From Staphylococcus sp. MI 10-1553 (lineage in GTDB: Bacteria > Bacillota > Bacilli > Staphylococcales > Staphylococcaceae), in assembly GCF_010365305.1 (NCBI RefSeq), contig NZ_CP048279.1:62001-126000 (forward strand): 64,000 bases of DNA, given 5' to 3'. Numbering within the stretch: position 1 is the stretch's first letter; every line of letters starts with the position of its first letter. Positions 9,215 to 18,340 of this stretch are shown here, one piece after another. The notes beneath the pieces were generated by a model. It was not told the origin of the DNA. It did no database searches and saw nothing but the letters and a program-made list of their open reading frames with translations. A program made the translations under genes and the position numbers.

Positions 9215-10213
9215 ATGAAAAACTTTATAGCATTCAAACGTGGGATATGGATAGCAACAATGATTTTTTTGATTTTGGCAGGCATTTTTGTAATGAATAA
9301 TAGAATCGCTAAAGCAGCACCAACGAATGAGGATTCAGAGTTAAAGCTCGCAACCCACAATGTTTATATGTTGTCGACTGTGCTATATCCGAATTGGGGG
9401 CAGGGGATTCGTGCTAACTTAATTCCTAAAGCGAAGTACCTTAATGGTATGGAGGTGCTTATCATCAACGAAGCTTTTGATAATAGCGCATCGGCACAAT
9501 TGTTAAAAAATTTAAAGCAGCAATTTCCTTATCAAACGCCTGTATTAGGACGCTCGCGATCGGGATGGGACCGCACAGAAGGGAGTTATTCAAACTATAC
9601 ATTTGAAGATGGCGGTGTGACAGTCGTGAGTCAATATCCTATTGTAGAAAAAATTCAATATGTCTACAAGCATGGTTGTGGCTTCGATAATTATAGTAAT
9701 AAAGGCTTTGTGTATACCAAAATTAAAAAAGGGAATAAGTTTGTGCACGTCATTGGTACACATACGCAATCAGAAGATACGAGTTGTGGTAGTGGTCGAG
9801 ATAGAGCGATTAGAAAGGAACAAATGCTAGAGTTAAGTCATTTCGTCAAAGAAAAGAATATTCCAGCAGATGAAGTGGTTTATATCGGTGGCGACATGAA
9901 CGTAAATAAACGTGTCTATACAGGGGAATACGAGGACATGCTTAAAAATTTAAATGCAAGAGAACCTGTATATAATGGTTACTCAAGTACTTGGGATCCG
10001 GCACATAACTCGATTGCACATTACAATTATCCTAAAAGTACCGCGGAATATTTAGATTACATTTTTGTGGATAAAGATCACAGGCAGCCTGGCACATTGG
10101 TGAATCGTGCGGTTAATGAAAAATCACCGCTTTGGAGCGTTTATGCCTTCCCTTATTGGTATACTTATGATGATTATTCTGACCACTATCCTGTCATTGC
10201 TTATAGTTGGTAG
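9215..10213 (+). CDS. hlb: Beta-haemolysin, neutral sphingomyelinase C
   Basis: Secreted toxin of 332 residues that hydrolyses sphingomyelin to ceramide and phosphocholine and lyses sheep red cells. It has a signal peptide (FKRGIWIATMIFLILAGIF, cleavage after about AKA). The DNase I-like metal-dependent fold shows its usual residues: INEAFD (metal Glu), THTQSED, GGDMNVN and the final SDHYPV with the catalytic His. Cysteines in HGCGFD and TSCGSG would form the conserved disulfide. Length matches S. aureus Hlb (about 330). ATG 9215 follows AAGGAGGAGG by 7 bases; the longer ORF start is rejected because it reads through this site. The gene is intact, not split by a prophage as in many human S. 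aureus. Confidence 0.95.
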   Translation: MKNFIAFKRGIWIATMIFLILAGIFVMNNRIAKAAPTNEDSELKLATHNVYMLSTVLYPNWGQGIRANLIPKAKYLNGMEVLIINEAFDNSASAQLLKNLKQQFPYQTPVLGRSRSGWDRTEGSYSNYTFEDGGVTVVSQYPIVEKIQYVYKHGCGFDNYSNKGFVYTKIKKGNKFVHVIGTHTQSEDTSCGSGRDRAIRKEQMLELSHFVKEKNIPADEVVYIGGDMNVNKRVYTGEYEDMLKNLNAREPVYNGYSSTWDPAHNSIAHYNYPKSTAEYLDYIFVDKDHRQPGTLVNRAVNEKSPLWSVYAFPYWYTYDDYSDHYPVIAYSW

Positions 10214-10235
10214 GAAGTTTACAAAATGATATGAC

Positions 10236-10270
10236 ACCCCGCTTGCCTTATACGGTAAATTGGGGTTTTT
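10236..10270 (+). terminator. Terminator after hlb
   Basis: ACCCC (10236-10240) pairs with GGGGT (10262-10266) and TTGCC with GGTAA inside it, followed by TTTT. Confidence 0.7.
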
Positions 10271-10403
10271 GGTTGTGAAATTTTAGCACGAGCGCTGTCA
10301 TTTGTTTGAACGAAATTTTTGAAACACAAACTTTTTAAATAGAAGTATCTTTATTTATTATATTTTGTTTTGAAAATATTTTTAAAAGTGATAAACTTAT
10401 AAA

Positions 10404-10417
10404 TGAAAGCGCTTTCT
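10404..10417. promoter_or_regulatory. Catabolite response element (cre) upstream of sialidase
   Basis: TGAAAGCGCTTTCT matches the CcpA-binding consensus TGWNANCGNTNWCA in all but the last base. It lies 131 bases before the sialidase start in an AT-rich promoter-like stretch, so sialidase is probably repressed when preferred sugars are present. CcpA itself lies outside the window. Confidence 0.7.
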
Positions 10418-10547
10418 AAAAATAAAGAAATATCAAAAGTCACTCTGTCACACGTTTTACATTCATGATTGAAAGTATTGTTAAAGATTTTGTCCGTTGT
10501 TGAGTGAGAAAAAGAGAATACGATTAACGAACAAAGGGGATAACGCA

Positions 10548-12650
10548 ATGAAATCAAAACCTTTTTTATCAGTATTTAAATTTTTATTAGTCGCTTTTGT
10601 TATTTTGTCGCTGTTATTGTTTAATATGCAAACGGTGAATGCAGGCACATCAAAAAAGCACAGTAAAGGGGACGCGCATTTGATTTATAGTCAGCAAAAC
10701 CTGCATTTGACCGGTAAAGGCGTCGATATAACGAAAAATCTTAAAGGTAAAATGGAGGACCAAGATTTTACGGTATTGATTCAGTTTGAACAGGACGATC
10801 ATAAAGGCAATCAAGCTTTAATAGGTGCATCGAATTCGAAAAGTCAAAATAGCTACTTTGATGTGTTTGTAAGAGAAAATGGGGAACTCGGTGCAGAAGT
10901 CCGAAATGAAACGACGCAAACAAACAATCTCATGTCACGACCAGCGTCAGTATGGGGCAAATTCAAAAGCAAACCTGTATCGAACACGGTCGCAGTTGTC
11001 GGCAATGCGCATCAACAAACGTATACATTGTACGCGAATGGGACAAAAGTGGTTGAGCAAAAAGTGGATGATTACAAGAAATTAGGTGATATTGAAGGTT
11101 TGGATTCATTCGTCATTGGCGGTGTGAAACGTTCAGGTAAAGTTGCTTTTGGCTTTAAAGGAACGATTGAAAATATGCAAATTTACGATACAGCGATGAA
11201 TGAAAACACAATGATTAAAATAACGACAAACGATGTGACGCAAAAATTCATTTTTAGAGCGAACGATGCGACACATTCGAACTATTTCAGAATTCCGGCG
11301 CTGAATACGTTGAGTAATGGCCGTGTGTTAGCGAGTGCGGATGCGAGATATGCTGGGACACATGACTTTACGAACAAAATCAACACGGCGCTAAGTTATA
11401 GTGATGACAATGGTAAAACGTGGTCTAAGCCACAATTACCTCTCGCATTTGAAGACTTTGCGGCAGAGCCATTAGATTGGCCACGTGATCCAGAGACAAG
11501 TAAGATTCAACTGAGTGGTGGCGCGACTTATATTGATCCTATGATTTTAGAAAAGTCAGATCATCAAGTGCTATTATTGGCCGACGTACTGCCAGCAGGA
11601 GTTAGTTCAGCAGGTGCCAAACGCGATGATTCAGGATTTAAAAAAGTAAACGGCCATTATTATATGAAATTACAAAAGCAAGGTGAATCTGCATACAATT
11701 ATACGATTAGAGACAAAGGCGTCGTTTATGATGAACGCACAAACAAACCGACTGAATATACCGTAGATGACGATTTTTCAATAAAACAAAGTGGTCAACC
11801 TTTAAAAACGGATCAACTGGCTGTAAAATTTGAAAACGGCGAAAAAGTGGAATATAAAAATGGTAAAAAAGTGAACATGACTGTTTTTTATAAAGATGCA
11901 TTGTTCAAAGTCGTCCCAACGAACTTCATCGCTTATACATCAAGTAATGACCATGGTACACATTGGTCTACACCAAAATTGATACCACCTGTACTTGGTG
12001 AAAATCGTAACGCACCATTTTTAGGACCAGGTCGTGGTATTGTCGAAAGCCAAAAAGGACGTATTTTGATTCCTTCATATACAGGAAAAGAATTTGTGAG
12101 CATTTATAGCGACGATAATGGTAAAACATGGAACAGTAAAGTCGTCCGATTACCATCCAACTGGTCAGCAGAAGCGCAAATTGTCGAAATCAAACCAGGT
12201 GTCTTGCAAGCCTATATGAGAACGAATAACGGTAAAATCGCTTATATGACAAGCACCGACTCTGGAGATCATTGGAGTAGCCCACAATATTTAGATTTTG
12301 TATCGAACCCAAACTACGGTACAGAACTTTCTATTATTAAATACAGTCACAAAATTGATGGCAAAGATGCGGTCATTTTAAGTACGCCGAATTCAAAAGA
12401 TGGTAGACGAAATGGTCAAATTTGGATTGGTTTAGTGAATGACGACAACAGTATCGATTGGCGTTACCATCATGACGTGGATTATGCAGAATATGGCTAT
12501 GCCTACTCATCGTTGACAGAGTTGCCAAACGGTAAAATCGGACTGATGTTTGAAAAATTTGATTCATGGTCTAATCTACAATTACACTTGAAAAATGTGT
12601 TACCTTACGTGATTTACGATATTGATGATTTAAAAGAGAATCAGCAGTAA
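10548..12650 (+). CDS. nanB: Secreted sialidase (exo-alpha-neuraminidase, GH33)
   Basis: Exported enzyme of 700 residues that releases terminal sialic acid from host glycans. After a signal peptide (ending near TVNAG, residue 33) comes a concanavalin-like carbohydrate-binding domain (about 45-235), then the GH33 propeller opening with YFRIPAL (arginine-triad FRIP motif). Four Asp-box repeats are visible (SDDNGKTWSKP, SNDHGTHWSTP, SDDNGKTWNSK and STDSGDHWSSP). There is no LPXTG or repeat tail, so it is released. Start ATG 10548 has AAAGGGG upstream; the longer frame adds a charged segment before the signal peptide and is rejected. The name follows usage for the S. pseudintermedius sialidase. 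It is monocistronic, with a cre site upstream. Confidence 0.92.
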   Translation: MKSKPFLSVFKFLLVAFVILSLLLFNMQTVNAGTSKKHSKGDAHLIYSQQNLHLTGKGVDITKNLKGKMEDQDFTVLIQFEQDDHKGNQALIGASNSKSQNSYFDVFVRENGELGAEVRNETTQTNNLMSRPASVWGKFKSKPVSNTVAVVGNAHQQTYTLYANGTKVVEQKVDDYKKLGDIEGLDSFVIGGVKRSGKVAFGFKGTIENMQIYDTAMNENTMIKITTNDVTQKFIFRANDATHSNYFRIPALNTLSNGRVLASADARYAGTHDFTNKINTALSYSDDNGKTWSKPQLPLAFEDFAAEPLDWPRDPETSKIQLSGGATYIDPMILEKSDHQVLLLADVLPAGVSSAGAKRDDSGFKKVNGHYYMKLQKQGESAYNYTIRDKGVVYDERTNKPTEYTVDDDFSIKQSGQPLKTDQLAVKFENGEKVEYKNGKKVNMTVFYKDALFKVVPTNFIAYTSSNDHGTHWSTPKLIPPVLGENRNAPFLGPGRGIVESQKGRILIPSYTGKEFVSIYSDDNGKTWNSKVVRLPSNWSAEAQIVEIKPGVLQAYMRTNNGKIAYMTSTDSGDHWSSPQYLDFVSNPNYGTELSIIKYSHKIDGKDAVILSTPNSKDGRRNGQIWIGLVNDDNSIDWRYHHDVDYAEYGYAYSSLTELPNGKIGLMFEKFDSWSNLQLHLKNVLPYVIYDIDDLKENQQ

Positions 12651-12673
12651 GAAACATACAAAGATTGAAAATG

Positions 12674-12716
12674 CAGGAGAATGGTGAGGGATTGCTGTTT
12701 TCCTGTGTTTTTTATT
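12674..12716 (+). terminator. Terminator after sialidase
   Basis: CAGGAGAA (12674-12681) pairs with TTTTCCTG (12698-12705, one G-T pair), followed closely by a seven-T run. Confidence 0.7.
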
Positions 12717-12751
12717 TTGAGGAAAATGGTGTGAAAATCAATGAGCAGGGC

Positions 12752-12877
12752 AACTATCCGGAAAAACCGGATAGTTCAAAAGTGAGTTATGGCAAGGGTT
12801 TGAGCGAATAAACGGGGAAATGGTTGATTGAAGGAGGTAAGTAGAGAGGATGTTAAAAAGGTATTTTTTAATGAGTT
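12752..12877 (+). repeat. 126-bp direct repeat, copy A, with palindromic head
   Basis: It is repeated in the same orientation at 18341-18466 with two mismatches. It begins with a perfect hairpin (10-bp arms 12752-12761 and 12767-12776, loop AAAAA), then holds a strong ribosome site (GAAGGAGGT) and a 9-codon stub. The first 28 bases match rhuM coding sequence at 20669-20696 in 25 positions. The two copies bracket the restriction-modification segment. Confidence 0.85.
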
Positions 12878-13024
12878 AATATAGTGAAACACGGTAAAAT
12901 CATAAATGTTAGGGTGATGATATTTTTAATTTACAAAATGATCTGATTTAGAGACATGATGTAAACGTTCATATACAGACGATGACATATAAAATTGATA
13001 TTTTGATTGAGAGGTGACTTATAT

Positions 13025-13357
13025 ATGAAATTAGAAGAACAAATTAGAATGTACAGAAAGGCATCCGGTTTAACACAAGAAGTACTTGCTGAATAATTAA
13101 ATACGACAAGGCAGTCTGTTTCAAAGTGGGAACAAGGTACATTGGAACCTAACATTCAAATGCTTAATCAACTAGCAAAGTTATTTGAAGTGAGTCTTGA
13201 TCAGCTAGTAAATGGCGAAGATGACAATGAAGTAAAAAGAGTTGAAGTTTCTTCATCTGAGTCGATGAATTGTTGGGAATTTGCTTCTCAAAAATGGTGG
13301 TTGATTATTATCATTTTGTTAATTATTGGAGGAACATTATCACAAATATTCAGCTAA
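13025..13357 (+). pseudogene. XRE-family regulator with TM tail, broken by a nonsense codon
   Basis: From ATG 13025 (site GAGAGGTGA upstream) the frame gives a helix-turn-helix protein: MKLEEQIRMYRK..., GLTQEVLAE, then an in-frame TAA at 13094, then LNTTRQSVSKWEQGT and a single C-terminal membrane helix. LAE[stop]LNTTRQ is plainly LAEQLNTTRQ with CAA changed to TAA. It would have been about 110 residues, the type of membrane-tethered regulator often next to CPBP proteases. The stop lies inside the recognition domain, so it is very likely dead; restart at ATG 13142 would lack that domain. Confidence 0.85.
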
Positions 13358-13395
13358 TATATAAGTCTTCTTAATAAATATTAAGGAGCGGTTTC

Positions 13396-14219
13396 ATGAA
13401 AATCATAGTCAATATATTAAAAATCACAGGGATGAGTTTGTTATTATTTTTCATTTCTGTATTCGCACAAAACTTAGGGATTTTATGGCATCTAATTCAT
13501 TTCTTTACTTTAGAATATGTCTTACATGGATTGACCTATCTAGTGGTAGCCTTCTTGCATGTTAAATTATTAATTAATAAAGTTTTAAAGCAACGTCTAG
13601 AGGATTATTGAATTAGAGAGTTTAAAATTTTTCCGTTATGCATGTTGTTAGGAATACTATTACCTATTGGCGTAATAACATTTTACTTAATTGTTCTCCC
13701 AGGAGATTTAATATTTACTCATTTTGATACGAAAGAAGCGGCATTTGAAATGGGGATTGAAGTGATTTGGATTACTGGAATTGTTGCACCGATAGTTGAA
13801 GAAGTTGTATTTAGAGGAGTGCTATTAAAATAAATTGAAGATAAAACAAATATAGTAACGGCCATCATTGTAACGTCTATATTATTTGCTCTCGTCCATC
13901 TGTCTAATGGAAAACTGTCAGGCATAGATTTTTATTTATTGCAGGGACTATTGCTGGAATGATGTACGCTATTGCTGTTTATCGATATCATTCGATATGG
14001 GCGAGTGTAGTCATACATATGTGTTGGAATTTAGGTGGTTTATTCACTATAACAAATATTGAAGTAGACTACGGGTTTGTACAATATATAATAAAGTCGA
14101 ATCATACATTGATAACTGGAGGAGAATATGGCGTAGATGCATCCATTATTTCAATATTAGGCTATTCTCTTGTTATAGTTGTGGTTTTATTTATACAAAA
14201 GTTAGAACCTTCAAAGTAG
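13396..14219 (+). pseudogene. CPBP-family intramembrane protease (Abi-like), multiply broken
   Basis: Three open pieces make one CPBP membrane protease of about 270 residues. The motifs are VEEVVFRG (EExxxR), FALVHLSN (FxxxH) and VVIHMCWN. Lesions: TGA at 13609, TAA at 13831 (same frame, LLK[stop]IEDK), and a one-base shift near 13925 that moves reading to the frame of FIAGTIAGMMYA. Such proteins act in bacteriocin immunity or surface-protein processing. It follows the broken XRE gene by 38 bases; both genes have decayed, so the pair was probably one unit that lost its selective value. Confidence 0.85.
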
Positions 14220-14439
14220 ATGGTTAACTATTAAACGATAAGTCCTTAAGAAAGATATTCATAAATAATAATAAAAATGATAATATAATAACTAATAAAG
14301 TTAATAGACAGAGAACAATAAGGTGAACTAGAGATGAAAAATTACCGATACACTTGAATCTTTGTCTGTAGTGTTAGGACAAGAACCATCTGTAAGTCGT
14401 TTATAAACAGAATTTGCATCATTTTAAGGGGGAAACACA

Positions 14440-15345
14440 TTGAAATATCAGGATTATATCGCTTTAAATGTAAATGAAAGATTAGACGTGTTTTTAAATT
14501 CGCTAAGTTCTACAAATAAGACACCGAGTTATTTTGTCAATTGGGAGAAAGTCGAAAAGGGTGGCAAGCGTTTTGAGTTAGAGTTAAACACTCTAAATTA
14601 TCTTTTAGGTAAGGAAAATATTGAAGAAGAAGCGAGAAATCTATTTCTTGCACAACCGAATCTACTCAAAACCATCCCTATATTAATTGCAACTAGAGAT
14701 GAAAAATTAGACATTTTAATGTTGGACAATGATGAAATGGACTTTTATAGCCTAGATTTTCGAAATATTGATATGCACAATTTTGAAGCATACATAGAGT
14801 TTATTAAAAATTCTGGACTAATGGACTTTTTACAAAATACGGCTCAAAAAAATTTAGTGGATTTTGTTTATGGCGTAGAAGTGGGCTTGGATTCAAACGC
14901 TAGGAAAAACAGATCAGGCACTACTATGGAAAGTATTTTAGAGAGAAAGGTCGCTGAAACATGTAAAGAACTAGGACTTAAATTTAAAGTCCAAGCAACA
15001 TCTCATTGGATGAAACAAAACTGGGATGTCGATGTCCCGACAGATAAATCAGCAAGAAGATTTGATGTAGCAATTTTGAACCCAAAAAACAAGTCAGTGT
15101 ATGTGATAGAGACCAATTTTTATAATGGTGGGGGTTCTAAGTTGAAATCTGTTGCAGGCGAATTTAAAAGTTTAAATCGATTTATTAACCAAAGTGAAAA
15201 CAATGTCACTTTTTCATGGATAACAGATGGACAAGGTTGGCATACTGCTACCAAGCCATTATCTGAAGCGTTTGCTGAGATAGAAAACATATTTAACTTA
15301 GATATGTTGAAAAATGATTATATCTATTCTATGCTCACTTCATAG
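14440..15345 (+). CDS. DpnII/MboI-family type II restriction endonuclease (GATC)
   Basis: Cytoplasmic endonuclease of 301 residues that would cut unmethylated GATC. Family marks are DSNARKNRSGTTME (DpnII/MboI proteins carry a near-identical DSN.RKNR.G..ME block) and the catalytic region RRFDVAILNP...VIETNFYNGGGSKL (Asp, then Glu-x-Asn). Length agrees with DpnII (288). Start TTG 14440 has AAGGGGG 7 bases upstream. The two methylases lie downstream on the same strand (16341, 17163), but a 1-kb gap with an opposing small gene intervenes, unlike the compact Streptococcus DpnII operon, where the methylases come first. A slow order of expression is therefore not guaranteed by operon layout. Confidence 0.85.
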   Translation: MKYQDYIALNVNERLDVFLNSLSSTNKTPSYFVNWEKVEKGGKRFELELNTLNYLLGKENIEEEARNLFLAQPNLLKTIPILIATRDEKLDILMLDNDEMDFYSLDFRNIDMHNFEAYIEFIKNSGLMDFLQNTAQKNLVDFVYGVEVGLDSNARKNRSGTTMESILERKVAETCKELGLKFKVQATSHWMKQNWDVDVPTDKSARRFDVAILNPKNKSVYVIETNFYNGGGSKLKSVAGEFKSLNRFINQSENNVTFSWITDGQGWHTATKPLSEAFAEIENIFNLDMLKNDYIYSMLTS

Positions 15346-15379
15346 TGTGTGTTTTGAATAGACGAATAAACATCAATTT

Positions 15380-15444
15380 AAACAGCCTGGCATAGGGGGT
15401 AAATTAGAATATTACCTAGATGTGTCAGGTTTGTTCTGTTTTTA
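15380..15444 (+). terminator. Probable terminator after the restriction gene
   Basis: Nested arms AACAG...CTGTT and GGTAA...TTACC are followed by TTTTT. The fold is imperfect. Confidence 0.45.
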
Positions 15445-15627
15445 TAAAATACGAAACAAGTCGTTGTAATCATTGTGATAAAATATAAGTATTGAATTAG
15501 TATCATATAGCTATATTTGTTGTATGGGTTTTGTCACATTTTTGAGGTTTAAATGATATGTAATAAGGTCTCTTTGCTTCAATCCACTTATAACAAATGT
15601 TTAATGACGACATAGTGTTTTAGTCAT

Positions 15628-15834
15628 TTATCCCACTTCTAGGCTGTCTATTACTTGAATAAGATCTTCGTTAATAATTGAGGAAATCTCATCATTATCT
15701 AAATAGTTTAAATAAGCGATATCTAGTTTTTCATTATCTGTAATTTCGGTTAAGTGTGCTAATACACCTTTTATGACACTTTCGTGTGAATGGCTATCCA
15801 AAAATTCTTTTACAAAATACCAAGTTTCTTTCAT
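15628..15834 (-). CDS. Small acidic protein of unknown function inside the RM locus
   Basis: A 68-residue acidic protein, mostly helical in appearance (KETWYFVKEFLDSHSHESVI, then Asp/Glu/Leu-rich). I do not recognise a family. It looks real because AAGGGGA lies 8 bases before its ATG and it is the only substantial frame in the gap. It is read opposite to the endonuclease and methylases, between them. A regulator, immunity or anti-restriction role can be imagined from position only. Confidence 0.55.
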   Translation of the reverse strand: MKETWYFVKEFLDSHSHESVIKGVLAHLTEITDNEKLDIAYLNYLDNDEISSIINEDLIQVIDSLEVG

Positions 15835-16340
15835 AAAACATTTCCCCTTAAGTACATTTAATAGAATTTTAATCTATAAAAGTGATGTGTGTGTTTAATC
15901 GTTTTTAATTGGTTGATAAATAAAGTTACAAAGCTGAGAGTTACATGTAGGAAGAAAGTTGGATACACTCGCAAATAGAATACTAATTGTGTTCTAGTCA
16001 ATATTAGATAATAAGCTACTAGCTTGTATGAACATTGATGTTGTATCAGTTAATTTTTAAGAGTGAGTTGAAAGTGTTGATAAGGTTTGCTATAAGTGGA
16101 ATGTGAAGTTAATAATATAGTAAACTTTTTATATTATTGATGTCAAATATATTTATACTGTGATTAAAAAGTTGACAGAATGTAAAAAAGTTTTTAATGA
16201 TGATAGTTAATATTAAAGTTATTAAGAGAAGAGAAAGAGAAATAACTATAGCTGCTATAACTAACGGTATTATTTTAAAAAAAATGTTACAATGACTCGT
16301 GAAAATGAAACGAGATTTATTATAGAAATGAGGAATTAAT
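15835..16340. other. AT-rich intergenic region upstream of the methylases
   Basis: No gene is seen. It must contain the divergent promoters of the small minus-strand gene and the methylase pair. TACAAT (16288-16293) is a possible methylase -10, followed by a small dyad, CTCGT (16296-16300) with ACGAG (16310-16314), that could bind a regulator. Confidence 0.4.
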
Positions 16341-17150
16341 ATGCTCCCTTTTGTAAAATGGGCTGGTGGTAAACGACAGTTTTTATCGAAAATTATTGAA
16401 AAGGCACCTTCAGAATTTAATCACTACTATGAACCATTCGTTGGCGGTGGAGCTGTTCTTTTTGGCTTGAATCATCAACCATCTACTATTAATGACATCA
16501 ACAGTCACTTAATTCATACATATAAAGTCATAAGAGATGAGCACGAGAAGCTAATAGAAACAATAGATGAATTTGATAAGATACCACTAAACGATGAAAA
16601 ATATAAAGAATTTCGAAGTCTATATAACGACCACATTATAAATAATATTTACAATATTGACACAGCAGCCTTGTTTATTTATATTAATAAGCATGCTTTT
16701 AATGGTTTATTTAGAGTGAATTCCAAAGGTCTTTATAATGTACCGTGGAATAAAAAAGAGTTGGTCAAATCGTATAATCAAGATAATATGGCTGAGATTT
16801 CTCGTTTCCTTCAGAATGTAACGATTTTGAATACAGACTTTAGTGAAGCATTAAATGGAGTGAAGAAAGGTGATTTTGTATTTTTTGACAGTCCGTATGC
16901 GCCATTAAAGCCAACGAGTTTTACATCATATGATAAAGCTGGTTTCAAATTAGAGGATCATGTCAGACTTGCAGATTTGTTTAAACAGTTATCATCAGAA
17001 GGTGTTTATTGTATGTTGACTAACCATAATACAGAACTTATAAGAGAATTATATTCAGACTTTAAAAAAGAAGAGATAAATGTGCGACGTAGTATTAATT
17101 CAGATGCAACCAAGCGAGTTGGAAAAGAGCTCATTATAACAAACTATTAA
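16341..17150 (+). CDS. Dam-family DNA adenine-N6 methyltransferase (M.DpnIIA-like)
   Basis: Modification enzyme of 269 residues that protects GATC by N6-adenine methylation. The AdoMet motif is WAGGKRQFL plus EPFVGGGAV, and the target motif IV reads DSPYAPL where DPPY is most common. The following TSFTSYDKAGF is the usual Dam-type continuation, so I expect activity, but the Ser should be noted. ATG 16341 follows GAGG by about 7 bases. The second methylase begins 12 bases after its stop, so the two are one operon. Together with the nuclease at 14440 it makes a DpnII-type system. Confidence 0.9.
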   Translation: MLPFVKWAGGKRQFLSKIIEKAPSEFNHYYEPFVGGGAVLFGLNHQPSTINDINSHLIHTYKVIRDEHEKLIETIDEFDKIPLNDEKYKEFRSLYNDHIINNIYNIDTAALFIYINKHAFNGLFRVNSKGLYNVPWNKKELVKSYNQDNMAEISRFLQNVTILNTDFSEALNGVKKGDFVFFDSPYAPLKPTSFTSYDKAGFKLEDHVRLADLFKQLSSEGVYCMLTNHNTELIRELYSDFKKEEINVRRSINSDATKRVGKELIITNY

Positions 17151-17162
17151 GGTGATGGTAAC

Positions 17163-17942
17163 TTGAATAATTTAAAATATGAAAAAGGGGATATATCGAT
17201 TTTTCAGGGGAATATGACAGAGATTTTAGACACATTCGATGAAGAAATGATTGATATGGTTTTTGCTGATCCCCCGTATTTTCTTTCTTCAGGAGGTATT
17301 ACTTGTTCTGGAGGGAAGATGGTCTCAGTAGATAAAGGTGCATGGGATAAATCATTAAGTTTTGCAGAAAAGCATGAATATAATAAAGAATGGTTATTAA
17401 AATGTAAGAGAATTATGAAACCTAATGCGACAATTTGGATATCTGGAACACTTCATAATATTTATTCAATAGGTGCGGCATTGGAAGAAACAGGGTTTAA
17501 AATTTTGAACAATATTACTTGGCAAAAAACCAATCCGCCACCGAATTTAGGTTGCCGAAATTTTACACATTCAACCGAAACGATTATATGGGCAAAAAAG
17601 GATTCAAAAAAAAGTAAACATTATTTTGATTATCAGTTGATGAAAATGTATAACAATAATAAGCAAATGAAAGATGTATGGACAGGGCCTTTAACCCCTA
17701 AAAGAGAGAAAAAATTTGGTAAACATCCTACACAAAAGCCGCTATACCTTTTAGAACGTATTATCGAATCGTCGACAAAGCAAGGGGATCTCATACTTGA
17801 TCCGTTTTTAGGTAGTGGAACGACAGGTGTGGCAGCAAAAAAATTACAGCGCAAGTTTATTGGAATAGAAATAGAAGAAGCATTTATTGATATTGCTAAA
17901 AATAGAATAGAAAATACTGAAGAAGAACCCAAATTGCTATAA
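17163..17942 (+). CDS. Second DNA methyltransferase (M.DpnIIB/DpnA-like)
   Basis: Protein of 259 residues of the beta-class N6-adenine/N4-cytosine methylases: motif IV ADPPYFLSSGG comes early and the AdoMet motif DPFLGSGTTG late, preceded by KHPTQKPLYLLERII. In DpnII systems this second enzyme also methylates GATC in single-stranded DNA, which protects incoming plasmid DNA during natural transformation. The start is TTG 17163, with AAGGTGAT upstream. It is tightly coupled to the Dam-type gene. The intron relic and repeat copy B follow. Confidence 0.88.
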   Translation: MNNLKYEKGDISIFQGNMTEILDTFDEEMIDMVFADPPYFLSSGGITCSGGKMVSVDKGAWDKSLSFAEKHEYNKEWLLKCKRIMKPNATIWISGTLHNIYSIGAALEETGFKILNNITWQKTNPPPNLGCRNFTHSTETIIWAKKDSKKSKHYFDYQLMKMYNNNKQMKDVWTGPLTPKREKKFGKHPTQKPLYLLERIIESSTKQGDLILDPFLGSGTTGVAAKKLQRKFIGIEIEEAFIDIAKNRIENTEEEPKLL

Positions 17943-18001
17943 AAAATTTACGTTAGGTTGCTAATAATAAAATGTTATAAAGGTAGGGGTTGGGACATAC
18001 C

Positions 18002-18330
18002 TTATAAATTTCTTTTTGCTTCCATAGTCGGTCTGAAACGATAAACCCCATTGACCTTTGTTATTAGACAACTCAAGAACTTTAAACGTGTGACTGCTCC
18101 TACTCTACTTTTCTCTTCATTGACAACCATCTTTAATTGTTTCTCAATAAATTTTGTTACATTCCACATAGCCTTAGTATGATGTTTCTGTTCGTCAGTG
18201 CGCGTGTTTGCGTCCGACTTCCTTCAGACTTCCACTTCACAATGGACACCCTTGTCTTTCGCTAACAGTTCCTACTACCAAGCCTGTAACGGACTTTCAC
18301 CGTCAAGGTGTTACCCATGCCGGGCGCACC
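18002..18330 (-). mobile_element. Group II intron relic (5' ribozyme end joined to a reverse-transcriptase fragment)
   Basis: Read on the minus strand from 18329, the DNA starts GTGCGCCCGGCATGGGTAAC, the hallmark 5' end of bacterial group II introns, and continues as domain I (GGTGAAAGTCC, GTAGGAAC, GAACAGAAAC). Near 18165 it passes into a reverse-transcriptase frame (FIEKQLKMVVNEEKSRVG, then LKFL), the region just after the YADD site of LtrA-type maturases, ending at a stop at 18002. Most of the ribozyme and ORF is deleted, so the element is dead. It points to past insertion beside the RM genes. Confidence 0.8.
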
Positions 18331-18340
18331 ATGAAATTTG

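Noticed and set aside
12752..12776. Perfect hairpin considered as a terminator for the sialidase gene
   Set aside because: No T-run follows, and a better terminator lies at 12674; it is the head of the direct repeat.
17975..18001. GGTTGGGACAT motif considered as a staphylococcal repeat family member
   Set aside because: Only a single short copy is seen in the window, so no repeat can be claimed.
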